Origin: Halobacteriales archaeon QS_4_69_34
GTDB lineage: Archaea; Halobacteriota; Halobacteria; Halobacteriales; Halococcaceae
Assembly: GCA_003021045.1 (NCBI GenBank)
Contig: PXRN01000023.1
Span: 1 to 61,367 of the forward strand
Reading direction: 5' to 3'
Length of the DNA: 61,367 nucleotides
This document shows, in pieces, positions 18,671 through 27,860 of this stretch; the first letter of the stretch is position 1, and every line of letters starts with the position of its first letter. A program made the translations under genes and the position numbers. The notes below the pieces were generated by a model. The model had not been told where the DNA came from, did not search any database, and saw only the letters and a list, made by a program, of their open reading frames with translations.

Positions 18671-21316
18671 CTACCGAAAGCCGTCGAACAGCTCGTAGTC
18701 GTGGTCGGGCGTGTACCGACGAAACAGGAGGCTGTTCGACAGCACCGACACCGACGAGAACGCCATCGCCGCCGCGGCGAGCACGGGCTGGAGCAGCCCC
18801 AGCGAGGCCAGCGGGATCATCGCGGTGTTGTACCCGAGCGCCCAGAAGAGGTTCTGTTTGATCTTCCGGAGCGTTCCATCGGAGATACGGATCGCCTTCA
18901 CTACGTCGAGCGGGTCGTCACGCATCAGGGTGACGTTCGCGGCCTCGATGGCCACGTCGGTGCCGGAACCGATCGCCGTCCCCACGTAGGCGGTCGCGAG
19001 CGCGGGCGCGTCGTTGACCCCGTCCCCGACCATCATCGCCTCCGTGCCGTCGGACTGGATGTCGTCGAGGGCGTCGGCCTTGTCTTCGGGGAGGACCTCG
19101 GCGCGAACGTTCGCGGGATCGACACCGACCCCCTCGGCGACCGCTCTGGCCGTACGCTCGTTGTCGCCGGTGATCATGTAGACCGCGAGGCCGCGCTCGT
19201 GAAGCGCCGCCACAGCCGCCTTGGCGCTCTCTTTGACCGTGTCGGCGTCGGCAACGAGACCGAGGAGCTCGCCGTCATCCGTGCCGGCCGGCACGCGTGC
19301 GACGAGCATCGTGGTCTTGCCCTCGGCTTCGAGGCGTTCGAGCGCGTCCTCGGCGGCCGAGGGGTCGATGCCGCTGTCGCACACGAGCTTGCGGTTGCCG
19401 ACGAGCACTTGCTCGCCGTCGACCGTCGCGCGGACGCCCTGCCCCGGCACGTTCTCGAACTCGTCGGGATCGACCATGTCGATGCCGCGCTCGTTCGCGC
19501 CGTCGACGATCGCCCGGGCGAGCGGGTGTTCGCTGCCGCTCTCCGCGCTCGCTGCGGCGCGGAGGACGGTCGCCTCGTCGACGCCCGGTTCGCCGGTGGC
19601 TCCGGTCGGCTCGTCGGCCATCTGCACGCCGCCGTCGGCCGCCGTCCCGGCGTCACCACCGTCGGTAGCGGGGCGAGCCCCGTCGAGGGGAACGACGTCG
19701 GTCAGCTCCATCGCGCCCTCGGTGAGCGTGCCGGTCTTGTCGAAGACGACCGTGTCGACGTCCTTCACGCGTTCGAGGACGTCGCCGCCCTCGAACAGGA
19801 CGCCGTTCCGCGCGCCGATGGAGGCCCCGACCATCGTCGCCGCCGGCGTGGCGAGCCCGAGCGCGCACGGACAGGCGATCAGCACCGCCGAGGCGAAGAC
19901 CACCACTGCGAACTCGAAAACCGACACCGAGCCGCCGGCGGCCGCCGGCCCGCCCGCGACGAGCCCCCACAGCGGCAGCCAGCCGACGAACCCGGCGAGC
20001 GCCGCAGGGAACAGATACCAGACGACCCCCCACAGGAGGCCGTTGGCGATCACGATCGGCACGAAGTACGAGGAGATCCGGTCGGCGAGGTTCTGGATGT
20101 CGGGCTGGCGCGACTGAGCCTCCTTCACCGTCCGCACGATCCGCTGGAGCGCGGTGTCCGAACCTACGTTCGTCGCCGCGACCACGAGCACGCCGTTCTC
20201 GTTGATGGTCGAGCCCATCACCTCGTCGCCTTCTTCCGTCTCGACGGGCACCGACTCGCCGGTGACCATCGACTCGTCGACCGCCGACTGGCCGTCGACG
20301 ACGACGCCGTCGGTCGGGACCCGCTCGCCGGGCCGGACCTTCATCCGGTCGCCGACGTCGACTTCTTCGAGCGGGATCTCCTCCTCGTTGCCCGCGTCGT
20401 CGACGACGGTCGCCGTGTCGGCCTCCATCTCCAGGAGCTCCTGGAGCGCCTCGCCGGCCTGACCCTTCGAGCGGGCTTCGAGGTAGTTACCGAGCGTGAT
20501 GAACACCAGGATGAGCGCGGCGGTGTCGAAGTACAGCCCGCCGGCGAGCAGTCCCAGTAGGACCACCACCGAGTAGACGTAGGCGGTCGAGGAGCCCAGC
20601 GCGATCAGCACGTCCATGTTCGCGCTCCGGTTCTCGACGAGCGCCGTGTAGGAGTTCTTGTAAAACGGCCACCCGAGCACGGCCTGCACGGGGGTCGCGA
20701 GCAGGAACTCGACCCAGCCGAACTCGACGCCGAAGACCGTCTCCGGAAGCACCCCGCCGCCGAGCAGGAACTGCTCGGCGAGGAACGCGAGCAGCGGGAT
20801 CGAGAGCGCCGCGCCGAACAGGGTGAGTCGGAGCTGGCGCTGGATCTCCGCCTCGCGCGCGGCGTCGCGTCGCTCCCGTTTGGATCCGTCGCCCTCCTCG
20901 CGTATCGGCGAGTAGCCGGCGGCCTCGATCGCCGCGTAGAGCTGCTCGCGCGTTGTCTCGGCCGGATTGTACGCGACGGTCGCCTCGCCGGTCGCGTAGT
21001 TGACCGCCGCGGAGATCACGCCCGGGACGTCTTCGAGCACGCTCTCGTTGGTCTCGGCGCAGGTCGAGCACGTCATGTCGGTGATACCGATCGACGTCGA
21101 CGTGCGCGCCGCGCCGTAGCCGGCGTCGTCGATTGCCGCGTAGATCGCCGCGAGCGACGTCTCCTCGGGATCGTACTCGACGCTCCCCCCGTCGGTGGCG
21201 TAGTTGACGGTCGCCCCCTCGATACCGTCGAGGTGACGGAGGGCTTCGGTGATCGTCTGCGAGCAGTTCGCACAGCTCATCCCCCGAATAGCGAGCTGTG
21301 TCTTCCGGTGACTCAT
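18671..21316 (-). CDS. copA: Copper-exporting P1B-type ATPase
   Basis: An 881-residue heavy-metal ATPase. Two N-terminal HMA domains carry GMSCANC (residue ~12) and DMTCSTC (residue ~78). Eight TM helices follow, with the Cu-site motif ACPCALG near residue 480, phosphorylation motif DKTGTLTEG near 525, SEHPLA, a nucleotide-binding ITGDNERTA and hinge MVGDGVNDAPAL; the last helices carry NTAMIPLASLG. An insert rich in Asp/Gly follows DKTGT, a haloarchaeal loop. The CPC and MxCxxC pattern indicates Cu+ (or Ag+) export. A reverse-strand TTAAAC at 21339-21344 is the likely promoter. The Lrp-TRASH regulator ends ~98 nt away, upstream on the same strand. Confidence 0.93.
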   Translation of the reverse strand: MSHRKTQLAIRGMSCANCSQTITEALRHLDGIEGATVNYATDGGSVEYDPEETSLAAIYAAIDDAGYGAARTSTSIGITDMTCSTCAETNESVLEDVPGVISAAVNYATGEATVAYNPAETTREQLYAAIEAAGYSPIREEGDGSKRERRDAAREAEIQRQLRLTLFGAALSIPLLAFLAEQFLLGGGVLPETVFGVEFGWVEFLLATPVQAVLGWPFYKNSYTALVENRSANMDVLIALGSSTAYVYSVVVLLGLLAGGLYFDTAALILVFITLGNYLEARSKGQAGEALQELLEMEADTATVVDDAGNEEEIPLEEVDVGDRMKVRPGERVPTDGVVVDGQSAVDESMVTGESVPVETEEGDEVMGSTINENGVLVVAATNVGSDTALQRIVRTVKEAQSRQPDIQNLADRISSYFVPIVIANGLLWGVVWYLFPAALAGFVGWLPLWGLVAGGPAAAGGSVSVFEFAVVVFASAVLIACPCALGLATPAATMVGASIGARNGVLFEGGDVLERVKDVDTVVFDKTGTLTEGAMELTDVVPLDGARPATDGGDAGTAADGGVQMADEPTGATGEPGVDEATVLRAAASAESGSEHPLARAIVDGANERGIDMVDPDEFENVPGQGVRATVDGEQVLVGNRKLVCDSGIDPSAAEDALERLEAEGKTTMLVARVPAGTDDGELLGLVADADTVKESAKAAVAALHERGLAVYMITGDNERTARAVAEGVGVDPANVRAEVLPEDKADALDDIQSDGTEAMMVGDGVNDAPALATAYVGTAIGSGTDVAIEAANVTLMRDDPLDVVKAIRISDGTLRKIKQNLFWALGYNTAMIPLASLGLLQPVLAAAAMAFSSVSVLSNSLLFRRYTPDHDYELFDGFR

Positions 21317-21413
21317 CGGGATTTGCTACGGGATCCTAGTTTAATGCGATTGTTCTTGTGAACCCACGATTTCACACCCACCTCTACCTCGTATCCGAAG
21401 GTGACGAGGGCGC

Positions 21414-22010
21414 TCAGGCCGGTGTCTCCTCCTCCAGCCGTTCGTATCGGTCCTCGAACCGATCCTCACACGACGGACAACAGAACTGCTGGAGGTCGCC
21501 GCCGATTCGGGTGGTGACGCCCTCGCTGGTCACGGTGTTACCACATTCCGCACAGTTCAGCGTGAACCCCGTCCCGTCGACGCTGGGCGTCCACTCGGCG
21601 TCCGTCAGGAGCGTCACCTCGTAGTCGTCGACGCTCGTCGCGTCGAGTGTCCCCGAGAGCCACTGGGGCACGTTGCCACCGAGCACGCGCGCGTGACAGA
21701 GGAGGTCGTTCTCCGCGGTCGTGAAGACGTGCTCGACCGCTTCGGCGTCGAGGAGCGCTTCGTGGACGGACTCGAACCGCTCCGGTTCCACCGCCAGCTC
21801 CACGAGGACGGGAACTCCCTCCTTGAGCTGTGAGCGGTCGATGTCGAGGGTCAAGCGCCGAATGACCCCCATCTCCCGGAGCCGGGCGACGCGGTCGGAG
21901 ACGGCCGGCGGGGAGAGGTCGACCACCTCGGCGATCTCACGCCACGGTCGGCGCGCATCGCTCATCAACAGCTCGAGGATTTCGAGGTCCGTCTCGTCGG
22001 GAGTGCTCAT
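21414..22010 (-). CDS. Lrp/AsnC-type regulator with TRASH metal-sensing domain (copper regulator)
   Basis: A 198-residue protein: an AsnC-type helix-turn-helix (ILELLMSDARRPWREIAEVV, LSPPAVSDRVARLREMG), a RAM-like ligand fold (residues ~55-145), and a C-terminal TRASH motif with NCAECGNTV and FCCPSCEDRF, supplying Cys ligands for a metal. In Halobacterium a protein of this architecture (VNG1179C) is reported to control the copper ATPase YvgX. Here the gene sits directly upstream of copA on the same strand, so the copper role is well supported by both family and context. ATG 22010 (MSTPDETDLEILELL) is the natural start. Confidence 0.9.
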   Translation of the reverse strand: MSTPDETDLEILELLMSDARRPWREIAEVVDLSPPAVSDRVARLREMGVIRRLTLDIDRSQLKEGVPVLVELAVEPERFESVHEALLDAEAVEHVFTTAENDLLCHARVLGGNVPQWLSGTLDATSVDDYEVTLLTDAEWTPSVDGTGFTLNCAECGNTVTSEGVTTRIGGDLQQFCCPSCEDRFEDRYERLEEETPA

Positions 22011-22134
22011 ATCCTCGCGAGGAGATCGCTCGAAAAGACGGTTCCGGCCGGTGCCTCGGTACCCGGCGAAAAGCGGGAGTGGCTGCGGTGGACGAGGGCG
22101 AAGCGTTGAAAGCCGAACGGGCCGTCGTACGGGC

Positions 22135-22587
22135 ATGGACTTCGCTCCCCCGTGGAACGAAAAGGACCGGATCGCACGGGCCCTGTTCGGTGGCTCCGTC
22201 GGCGACAACGGATCCGGGGCTGCGAGCGTCGAGACCGGGGCCGGCGACGAGAGCGACCCCACGCCCGCGGGCTTCCGTGCTGCGTGCGGAGCCTGCGGGG
22301 CCGAGCAGCGGACGCGACACCGCTACCCGGCGCGCTCGTGGGCGACGACACACGCGCTGAAGACCAGACACCGCGGCGTCTCGATCGGTCGGCTCGCCGC
22401 CCTCCCGGACGGGAACGGATCGGCCACGGACCGCGACGATCCGGCCGATCCGAGCGACGCGCCGACCGACGAGGCACCCACCTGTCCCCACGTCGGCTGC
22501 CGGGAGTCGCTCCGACAGACCGCCGACGGCTACCGCTGTCCGGAGCACGGCGAGCTGGCTGCGTACCTCGTCTCGGAACGCGACTGA
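22135..22587 (+). CDS. Cys-rich hypothetical protein (two zinc-knuckle-like motifs)
   Basis: A 150-residue protein starting MDFAPPWNEKDRIARALFGG. Two Cys clusters are visible: CGACGAEQRTRHRYP near residue 47 and CPHVGCRESL ... YRCPEHGEL near residues 119-140, suggesting a zinc-ribbon fold; between them is an acidic linker (DRDDPADPSDAPTDEAPT). It is divergent from the copper regulator with a ~125-bp shared upstream region, but nothing ties it to copper beyond position. Family not recognised. Confidence 0.65.
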   Translation: MDFAPPWNEKDRIARALFGGSVGDNGSGAASVETGAGDESDPTPAGFRAACGACGAEQRTRHRYPARSWATTHALKTRHRGVSIGRLAALPDGNGSATDRDDPADPSDAPTDEAPTCPHVGCRESLRQTADGYRCPEHGELAAYLVSERD

Positions 22588-22851
22588 CTCGCCCGCGCCG
22601 TTTCGAGGGGTTCGGTCTCTCGACCCGCGGAATCGACCCCGAAGCACGTGTCGGAGGGCCCTGCCGCGCGTAGCAGCCGGGCGTCCGTGGCGGCGTGTGT
22701 CGACGGGGAGCTCCGACACGGTGCTGACTGGCGCGAGCCGTTCGCAGGGCGGGCACGCGATGGCCACACCACCACACGAGTCACCCCTATCGGCGGTCGT
22801 GGACACGGCGTGTTCTTCGTGTGGCGGAGGGAACGGGGTGGTGACGATCCA

Positions 22852-24243
22852 TCACCCGAACGGCCCGCCACCGCCCATGCCACCCATACCTCCGCCGCCT
22901 TGGCCCTCCATCTGTTTCATCATCCGTTGCATGTCCGCGTCGCCCATCCCCTGGAACTGCTTGAGGGTGCGCTCCATCATCCGGTGCTGTTCGAGCAGCT
23001 CGCGCACGCGCTCCTCGGGCTGGCCGCTCCCCCGGGCGACCCGTCGAACCTGACTCGCGCCCACCGAACGGGGGTTTTCCAGTTCGTCTTCGGTCATCGA
23101 GTCCATGACGACCTCGAAGCCCCGCATCCGGTCTTGCGTGACGTCCATCGCGTCCTCCGGCAGCTGATCCTTCAGGCCGCCGCCCATCCCGGGGATCATA
23201 TCGAGCACCTGATCCAAGGGCCCCATCCGGTTCATCGCCTGCATCTGCTTGCGCATGTCCTTCAGGGTGAACTGCCCGGACATGAGCTCCTCGGGCGACC
23301 AGTCCTCTTCCGCGTCGTCGGTCTCGGCCATCGCGCGCTCGACGCGCTCGGCGAGCTGCTTGAGGTCGCCCATCCCCAGCAGCCGGGAGATGAAGCCGTC
23401 GGGCTCGAAGCGCTCGATGTCCCCGACCGTTTCGCCGGTCCCCAGGAAGGCGATCGTCGAGTCGGTCTCGTCGACCGCGGTGAGCGCGCCGCCCCCCTTC
23501 GCCGTGCCGTCGAGCTTCGTGATCACGACGCCGTCGATACCGATGGCCTCATCGAACCGGCGGGCCTGATCTTTGGCCCCCTGCCCGAGCGCCGCGTCCA
23601 TCACCAGCAGGCTGTGGTCGGGGTCCACGGTGCTGTCGATTTCGTCGATCTCCTCGATCAGCCCCTCCTCTAAGGCGTGGCGGCCGGCCGTGTCGACGAT
23701 GCGCACCTCTGCGTCGGCAGTCGCTTCGAGACCCTCGCGGGCGATCTCCACCGGGTCCTCGCCGTCGGGGTCGCCATAGAAGTCGACCTCGGCGCGGGCG
23801 GCCATCTCCGCGGCCTGGTCGTACGCGCCCGGCCGGAACGTGTCGGTCTGAATGACGGCGGGCCGGAGTCCCTTCGTCGAGAACCACCGCGCCATCTTCG
23901 CCGCCGTCGTGGTCTTGCCCGACCCCTGGAGGCCCGCCAGCAGGATGATCTGGGGTTCGAGCGGGAGTTCGGTGGAGTCGCCCACGAGGTCGACCATCTC
24001 CTCGTAGACCACTCTGAGGACGAAATCGCGGGCCGTCGTCCCGCCGGGGGGCTCCTCTTCGAGCGCGCGCCGCTCGATCGAGTCCGAAAGCTCCATCACG
24101 AGGTCGATCTCGACGTCCGCCTGGATCAGCGAGCGCTGGATCTCCTTGACCACCGCCTGGACGTCGGCCTCCTCGAGCCGGGATTTCCCCTGGAGCCGAT
24201 CGAGCGTTCCGCGCAGGGAGCTGCCGAGATCGTCGAGTACCAT
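22852..24243 (-). CDS. srp54: Signal recognition particle GTPase SRP54 (Ffh)
   Basis: A 463-residue SRP GTPase that binds 7S RNA and signal peptides. N domain: [21 protein letters not shown] domain: [18 protein letters not shown] (G1, residue ~104), [13 protein letters not shown] (I-box), [13 protein letters not shown] (G3), [13 protein letters not shown] (G4), [17 protein letters not shown] domain: Met-rich helices [20 protein letters not shown] and a Gly-rich MG-repeat tail ending [13 protein letters not shown]. Length and order are complete. It lies in the same neighbourhood and strand as its receptor ftsY and prefoldin alpha, but with four other ORFs in between. Confidence 0.95.
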   Translation of the reverse strand: MVLDDLGSSLRGTLDRLQGKSRLEEADVQAVVKEIQRSLIQADVEIDLVMELSDSIERRALEEEPPGGTTARDFVLRVVYEEMVDLVGDSTELPLEPQIILLAGLQGSGKTTTAAKMARWFSTKGLRPAVIQTDTFRPGAYDQAAEMAARAEVDFYGDPDGEDPVEIAREGLEATADAEVRIVDTAGRHALEEGLIEEIDEIDSTVDPDHSLLVMDAALGQGAKDQARRFDEAIGIDGVVITKLDGTAKGGGALTAVDETDSTIAFLGTGETVGDIERFEPDGFISRLLGMGDLKQLAERVERAMAETDDAEEDWSPEELMSGQFTLKDMRKQMQAMNRMGPLDQVLDMIPGMGGGLKDQLPEDAMDVTQDRMRGFEVVMDSMTEDELENPRSVGASQVRRVARGSGQPEERVRELLEQHRMMERTLKQFQGMGDADMQRMMKQMEGQGGGGMGGMGGGGPFG

Positions 24244-24268
24244 TTGACGGCTCTAGAGTATGTGACCG

Positions 24269-24436
24269 CTAAAGGCTTGTCCGTCGCTCGCGGCGAACCG
24301 CTGGCCGGGAGGCGACGAGCGACCACTCGCCGTCGTCGCCGAGCAGCCGGTCGACGAGACGCTCGGGCGCGAAGCGCTCGGCGTTGCGGCTGTCGATCCC
24401 GGCAAGGACTCTCGCTCGGCCGGTGGGCGCAGTCAC
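24269..24436 (-). CDS. Small ORF (55 codons) directly upstream of srp54
   Basis: A GTG-initiated frame reading MTAPTGRARVLAGIDSRN and containing LVDRLLGDDGEWSLVAS. Codon third positions are mostly G/C and the acidic segment looks haloarchaeal. It ends 26 nt before the srp54 start on the same strand, and a reverse-strand GTTTGTATC element (24460-24468) lies ~24-32 nt upstream, so it could be a leaderless first gene of the srp54 transcript. It could equally be a remnant. Family not recognised. Confidence 0.35.
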   Translation of the reverse strand: MTAPTGRARVLAGIDSRNAERFAPERLVDRLLGDDGEWSLVASRPAVRRERRTSL

Positions 24437-24508
24437 GACGCCGGGCGGCAGGTGACAAACGATACAAACTTCCAAACACCTATGCTCCGCGGACCCATAG
24501 CAGCAGGC

Positions 24509-24892
24509 GTGCCGATCGACATCGAGACGTTCGAACGTCCCGACCCCGCGGACAGGAGCCGGACGCAGGCGAAGCAGGTGTTCGGCTTCCTCGCCGCGAA
24601 CGACGACAAGGCGTTCCGTCGCGGCGAGATTGCCGCGGAAACGGGGATCGACTCGGATGCAGTAAGTTCGATCCTCTCGCGCCTCGAAGAGCGCGGGCTC
24701 GTCCGCCACAAGCGCCCGTACTGGGCAGCCTGCAGGGAGCGTCGGCGCACATCGGCCGTCGCTTTCGGCCGGAGCGTGGACGCGCTCAACGAACACCTCG
24801 GGACCGAGGACATGGACGAGTGGCGCGCACGCGCGGCCGGCGGGCCACACCCCAGCGAGCGGGATGATCGAAGCGAGTACGATGACGGATGA
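24509..24892 (+). CDS. MarR/winged-helix protein, partner of a PemK-like toxin
   Basis: A 127-residue protein. Residues ~15-75 form a winged helix (QAKQVFGFLAANDDKAFRRG, ETGIDSDAVSSILSRLEERG, LVRHKRPYWA); the C-terminal ~40 residues are hydrophilic. GTG 24509 (VPIDIETFERPDP) is preferred because haloarchaeal homologues begin with PIDIETFE; frames from ATG 24482 or GTG 24452 are possible. It overlaps the PemK-like ORF by 4 nt (ATGA), the arrangement of a toxin-antitoxin operon in which the HTH protein is the antitoxin or repressor. That role is inferred from context and from recollection of such pairs in haloarchaea. Confidence 0.6.
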   Translation: MPIDIETFERPDPADRSRTQAKQVFGFLAANDDKAFRRGEIAAETGIDSDAVSSILSRLEERGLVRHKRPYWAACRERRRTSAVAFGRSVDALNEHLGTEDMDEWRARAAGGPHPSERDDRSEYDDG

Positions 24893-25223
24893 CCTACGAG
24901 CGCGGCGACGTCGTCGAGACCGGCGACCCCTTCACCGAGACGAAACCCACGCGGCCGTTTCTGGTCATCAACGCCGATGCCCATCCGTTCGACGGCGAGC
25001 AGTACATCGCCGTAACGCTCACGACGCGAACCTGGTACGAAGACGCGATCCCGCTCACCGGCGCGGACTTCGCCGAGGGCGACGTTCCGGCGGAGAGCTC
25101 CGTCGTCCCGTGGGGGTCGCCTCCCCCGATCACGACGATGTCCGCGACTGGTTCGGTAGGCTCGAATCGGCGAAAGTCGACGAGGCCGTCGAGGTGCTGT
25201 CCGAGTACGTGACTCGACGGTAG
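24889..25223 (+). pseudogene. PemK/MazF-like toxin, single frameshift
   Basis: The first ~75 codons read as a PemK-like protein (MTYERGDVVETGDPFTETKP, PFLVINADAHPFDGEQYIAV, ESSVVPWG). At a run of five G's (25112-25116) the frame changes; the family-like end VASPDHDDVRDWFGRLESAK and VDEAVEVLSEYVTRR continues in another frame to the stop at 25223. Adding one G would restore a ~112-residue protein. It is either an inactivated toxin or a homopolymer error. It is coupled by ATGA overlap to the HTH gene. Confidence 0.65.
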
Positions 25224-25265
25224 CCGAGCGCCGCCAGTGAGCGGATACGACCGTCGGCCGGCGAC

Positions 25266-26051
25266 TCATCCGCTGGTGTCGAGCAGTCGGTCGAACGCCG
25301 TTTTCCCGTGAGCGGCGTACTCGTGGCCGAACGAGTAGAGCTCGTGCGTACAGGTTCCCGACCAATCCGTTTCGCGGAGCGCCCGCACGGTGGCCTCGAA
25401 ATCGACCTGACCGATGCCGACGGGCAGGTGTTCGTCGTTCCCGTCGCGTCGCGTGTCGTTCAGGTGGAGGTGTGAAATCCGGTCGCCGTGTTCGCGAAGG
25501 AGTGCTGCCTGCCACGCGCCGCCGTGGCCGGTGGCATGCGCGTGGCCGGTGTCCAGGCAGACGGCAGCCTCTGTCTGCCCGAACAACGTCGAAAAATCAC
25601 CCGCGTCGACGAACGGCCCCTTCAGGTTCTCCGCGCAGGCCTCGAACCCGTCGGGCGCAGCTGCGCTCACCGTCCGGACTGACTCGAAGATCAGCTCGCG
25701 AACTCGATCGCGGTCCCACGCGCCGGGTTTGGCGAACGAATGAGCGTGGAAGACGCCCTTCTCAGCACTCATCGTGGCCGCGGTCTCCATCGCTGCCGCC
25801 AGTTCGCGTCGGGCACCCTCGCGTGCGTGCTCGTGTGGGGAGGCCGCGTCCACTTCGTATGGAAGATGCACTACGAGGTCGAGCGCGTGCTCGGTAGCCA
25901 GCGCACGGATCCGATCGACGTCGACGCAGGCGCGCTGAAAGCCGTTCTCCATGTTCAGCTCCACGAACTCGAAACCGTGCTCGGCGGCGAACGCAAACGA
26001 CTCGGCGGCGTCGGCGTCCCCCTCGACGGTGAATCCCTATCGAATGGTCAT
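25266..26051 (-). pseudogene. Sugar-phosphate isomerase/epimerase (TIM barrel) with amber at codon 5
   Basis: From ATG 26051 the frame reads MTIR, then TAG (26037-26039), then continues uninterrupted with GFTVEGDADAAESFAFAAEH for 256 more codons. The rest is an AP-endonuclease-2/xylose-isomerase-like TIM barrel: LVVHLPYEVDAASPHEHARE, GVFHAHSFAKPGAW, CAENLKGPFVDAGDF, VCLDTGHAHATGHGG, ISHLHLNDTRRDGNDEHLPV, with the metal-ligand Glu, His and Asp residues intact. A protein starting at 25964 (MELNMENGFQ) would lack the first beta strand. It lies 58 nt downstream of ftsY, so it is probably co-transcribed with it. The rest of the frame shows no decay, so the mutation is recent or an error. Confidence 0.7.
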
Positions 26052-26109
26052 GCCGATCCGCCGGGAAACGGGGGAAGGGTCTCGTGATAGCCTCGTGGCG
26101 TCACTGGAC

Positions 26110-27312
26110 TCACGCCTCGCCGAGCAGCCGGTCGACGAGCACGTCGGGCTCGAAGCTCTCGATATCATCGTAGCCCTGGCCAGTACCTAAAAAGAGGATC
26201 GGCTTGCCCGTGATGTGGGCGATCGAGATCGCCGCACCGCCCTGGGAATCGGCGTCGGCCTTCGTCAGAATCGCACCGTCGATCGCCGCGGCGTCGTCGA
26301 ACTCGCGGGCGCGATTCGTCGCGTCCTGGCCCGCGACCGCCTCGTCGACGAACAGCGTCATGTCAGGGTCGACCACGCGGTCGATCTTCTCCAGTTGGGC
26401 CATCAGGTCGTTCGAGGTGTGCAGCCGGCCGGCGGTGTCCCCGAGCACGACATCGACCCCGTTGGCCTTCGCGTACTCGACGGCGTCGTAGAGCACCGCG
26501 GCGGGATCGGAGCCCTGGTCGTGGGCGATGAGGCGCTTTCCGAGCCGATCCGCGTGCTCGCCGATCTGCTCGTTCGCGCCCGCCCGGTAGGTGTCGCCGT
26601 TGGCGAGCACCGTCGAGAGACCCTGCTCCTCGAAATAGCGGGCGAGCTTGGCGATGGTGGTGGTCTTGCCGACGCCGTTGACGCCCGTGAAGACGATCGT
26701 CACCGGCTTCTCGGCCGCTCGAACGCGGGCCTCGAAGTCGAACTGGCCGACGCTGATCACCGAAAGCAGCGCCTCGGCGAGCGCCTCCTCGACGACGAGT
26801 CCGACGCCCTTCGCCTGTGCGCGCGACGCGCCGACGAGCTCCTCGCGGAGGGTTTCGATGATGCGCCCGGCGACGCTCATCTCGACGTCGCTCGACAGCA
26901 GCGCCAGTTCGAGGTCGTCGAGCGGGTCGTCGAGCTCCTCCTCCTCGATGAGCGTCTGCCCGGTGGCGAACAGCTTCGCGCGCGTGGCGAAGCCCGGCCC
27001 GTTCGCCTCCGCCGACGGCTCGGGTTCGGCGGCCCCGTCGGTCGTGCCGGCATCGGCCGTCCCGCCTGCCTCCTCCGGGTCGGCTGCACCCTTCGGGTCG
27101 ACCGTCCCCGCCGACCGGTTCGTCGGCTCCTCGGTCGTGGGCGCACTCTCCGTGCTAGGATCGGCGGCCTCCGTGCCGTCGGCCTCGCTCTCGGTTTCCT
27201 CGGTCGCGCTGCCGGTCGCCTCCCTGTGGGACGTATTGCCTCCTTCGGAGGGTGTCGCGGCGTCAGCGTCGCCCACGGACGTCCGGGAGCCGCTCGCGGC
27301 TACGTTCGACAC
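26110..27312 (-). CDS. ftsY: SRP receptor GTPase FtsY
   Basis: The SRP receptor docks SRP54 at the membrane. An N-terminal acidic Thr/Ser/Ala-rich A domain (~110 residues) precedes the N domain (ALLSSDVEMSVAGRIIETLR) and G domain: GVNGVGKTTTIAKLARYF (G1, residue ~212), NGDTYRAGANEQIGEHADRL, VVLGDTAGRLHTSNDLM (G3), LTKADADSQGGAAISIAH (G4) and FLGTGQGYDDIESFEPD. The in-frame start used here is GTG 27312. The family-typical start MFDGL is present 61 nt upstream at 27373 but in another frame, ending at TAA after six codons; see the finding. It follows pfdA on the same strand. Confidence 0.88.
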   Translation of the reverse strand: MSNVAASGSRTSVGDADAATPSEGGNTSHREATGSATEETESEADGTEAADPSTESAPTTEEPTNRSAGTVDPKGAADPEEAGGTADAGTTDGAAEPEPSAEANGPGFATRAKLFATGQTLIEEEELDDPLDDLELALLSSDVEMSVAGRIIETLREELVGASRAQAKGVGLVVEEALAEALLSVISVGQFDFEARVRAAEKPVTIVFTGVNGVGKTTTIAKLARYFEEQGLSTVLANGDTYRAGANEQIGEHADRLGKRLIAHDQGSDPAAVLYDAVEYAKANGVDVVLGDTAGRLHTSNDLMAQLEKIDRVVDPDMTLFVDEAVAGQDATNRAREFDDAAAIDGAILTKADADSQGGAAISIAHITGKPILFLGTGQGYDDIESFEPDVLVDRLLGEA

Positions 27313-27377
27313 GCCAGGGTTGGTCGTCGTGTTGCCGGCGCTCGCACTCGTGTTACCGGAGTCCGTCGAACATCGCG

Positions 27378-27860
27378 CTACTCGTCGTCGGCGTCCCCGG
27401 GGCCCTGCTGTCGTTGTTGCATCTGCTGTTGGACCTGCTGCATCTGCTGTTGTTGCATCTGCTGGGCCTGTTGCTCGAGCTGCTCGCTCTCGGCGTCGAG
27501 CTCGTCGATCTCGGTCCGGGTTTCGTCGATCCGGTCGTCGATCGCGTCGCGCTTGCGGTCGAGCGTCCCGATCGCGCCCTCCCGGTCGCGTTCGGCCGCG
27601 TAGCCGCCGCCGAGGCTCACCGTCACCGCGTCGATGTCGCCGACCTCGGCGTGAACGTAGGCGTCGCCCCCGAGCGGGACCTGCACCGTCGAGCCGCTGT
27701 CGAGGGTTTCGAGCGCCTCGATCGCCTTGTCGATCTCGCGTTGCTCGGCCCGGTAGTCCTCGATCTCCCCTTTGAGTGCCTCCTGTTGGGCTTCGATCGC
27801 CTGGAGCTCCTGGGAGAGCTGTTCGAGCTGGCCGCCACCGCCGCCACCGCCGAGGCTCAT
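27378..27860 (-). CDS. pfdA: Prefoldin alpha subunit
   Basis: A 160-residue prefoldin alpha, the hexameric jellyfish chaperone component. Two long coiled-coil helices (LEQLSQELQAIEAQQEALKG and GTLDRKRDAIDDRIDETRTE) flank a central beta hairpin (GSTVQVPLGGDAYVHAEVGD, VTVSLGGGYAAERDREGA). The C-terminal tail is Gln-rich (QQAQQMQQQQMQQVQQQMQQ), as in haloarchaeal members, and a poly-Gly stretch follows the start MSLGGGGGGG. The family order rplX-pfdA-ftsY is not kept upstream: the next 680 bp are non-coding, so pfdA must have its own promoter. Confidence 0.92.
   Translation of the reverse strand: MSLGGGGGGGQLEQLSQELQAIEAQQEALKGEIEDYRAEQREIDKAIEALETLDSGSTVQVPLGGDAYVHAEVGDIDAVTVSLGGGYAAERDREGAIGTLDRKRDAIDDRIDETRTEIDELDAESEQLEQQAQQMQQQQMQQVQQQMQQRQQGPGDADDE

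Noticed and set aside
18644..20560. A 638-codon plus-strand frame inside copA
   Set aside because: Antisense to copA; the composition matches a reverse reading.
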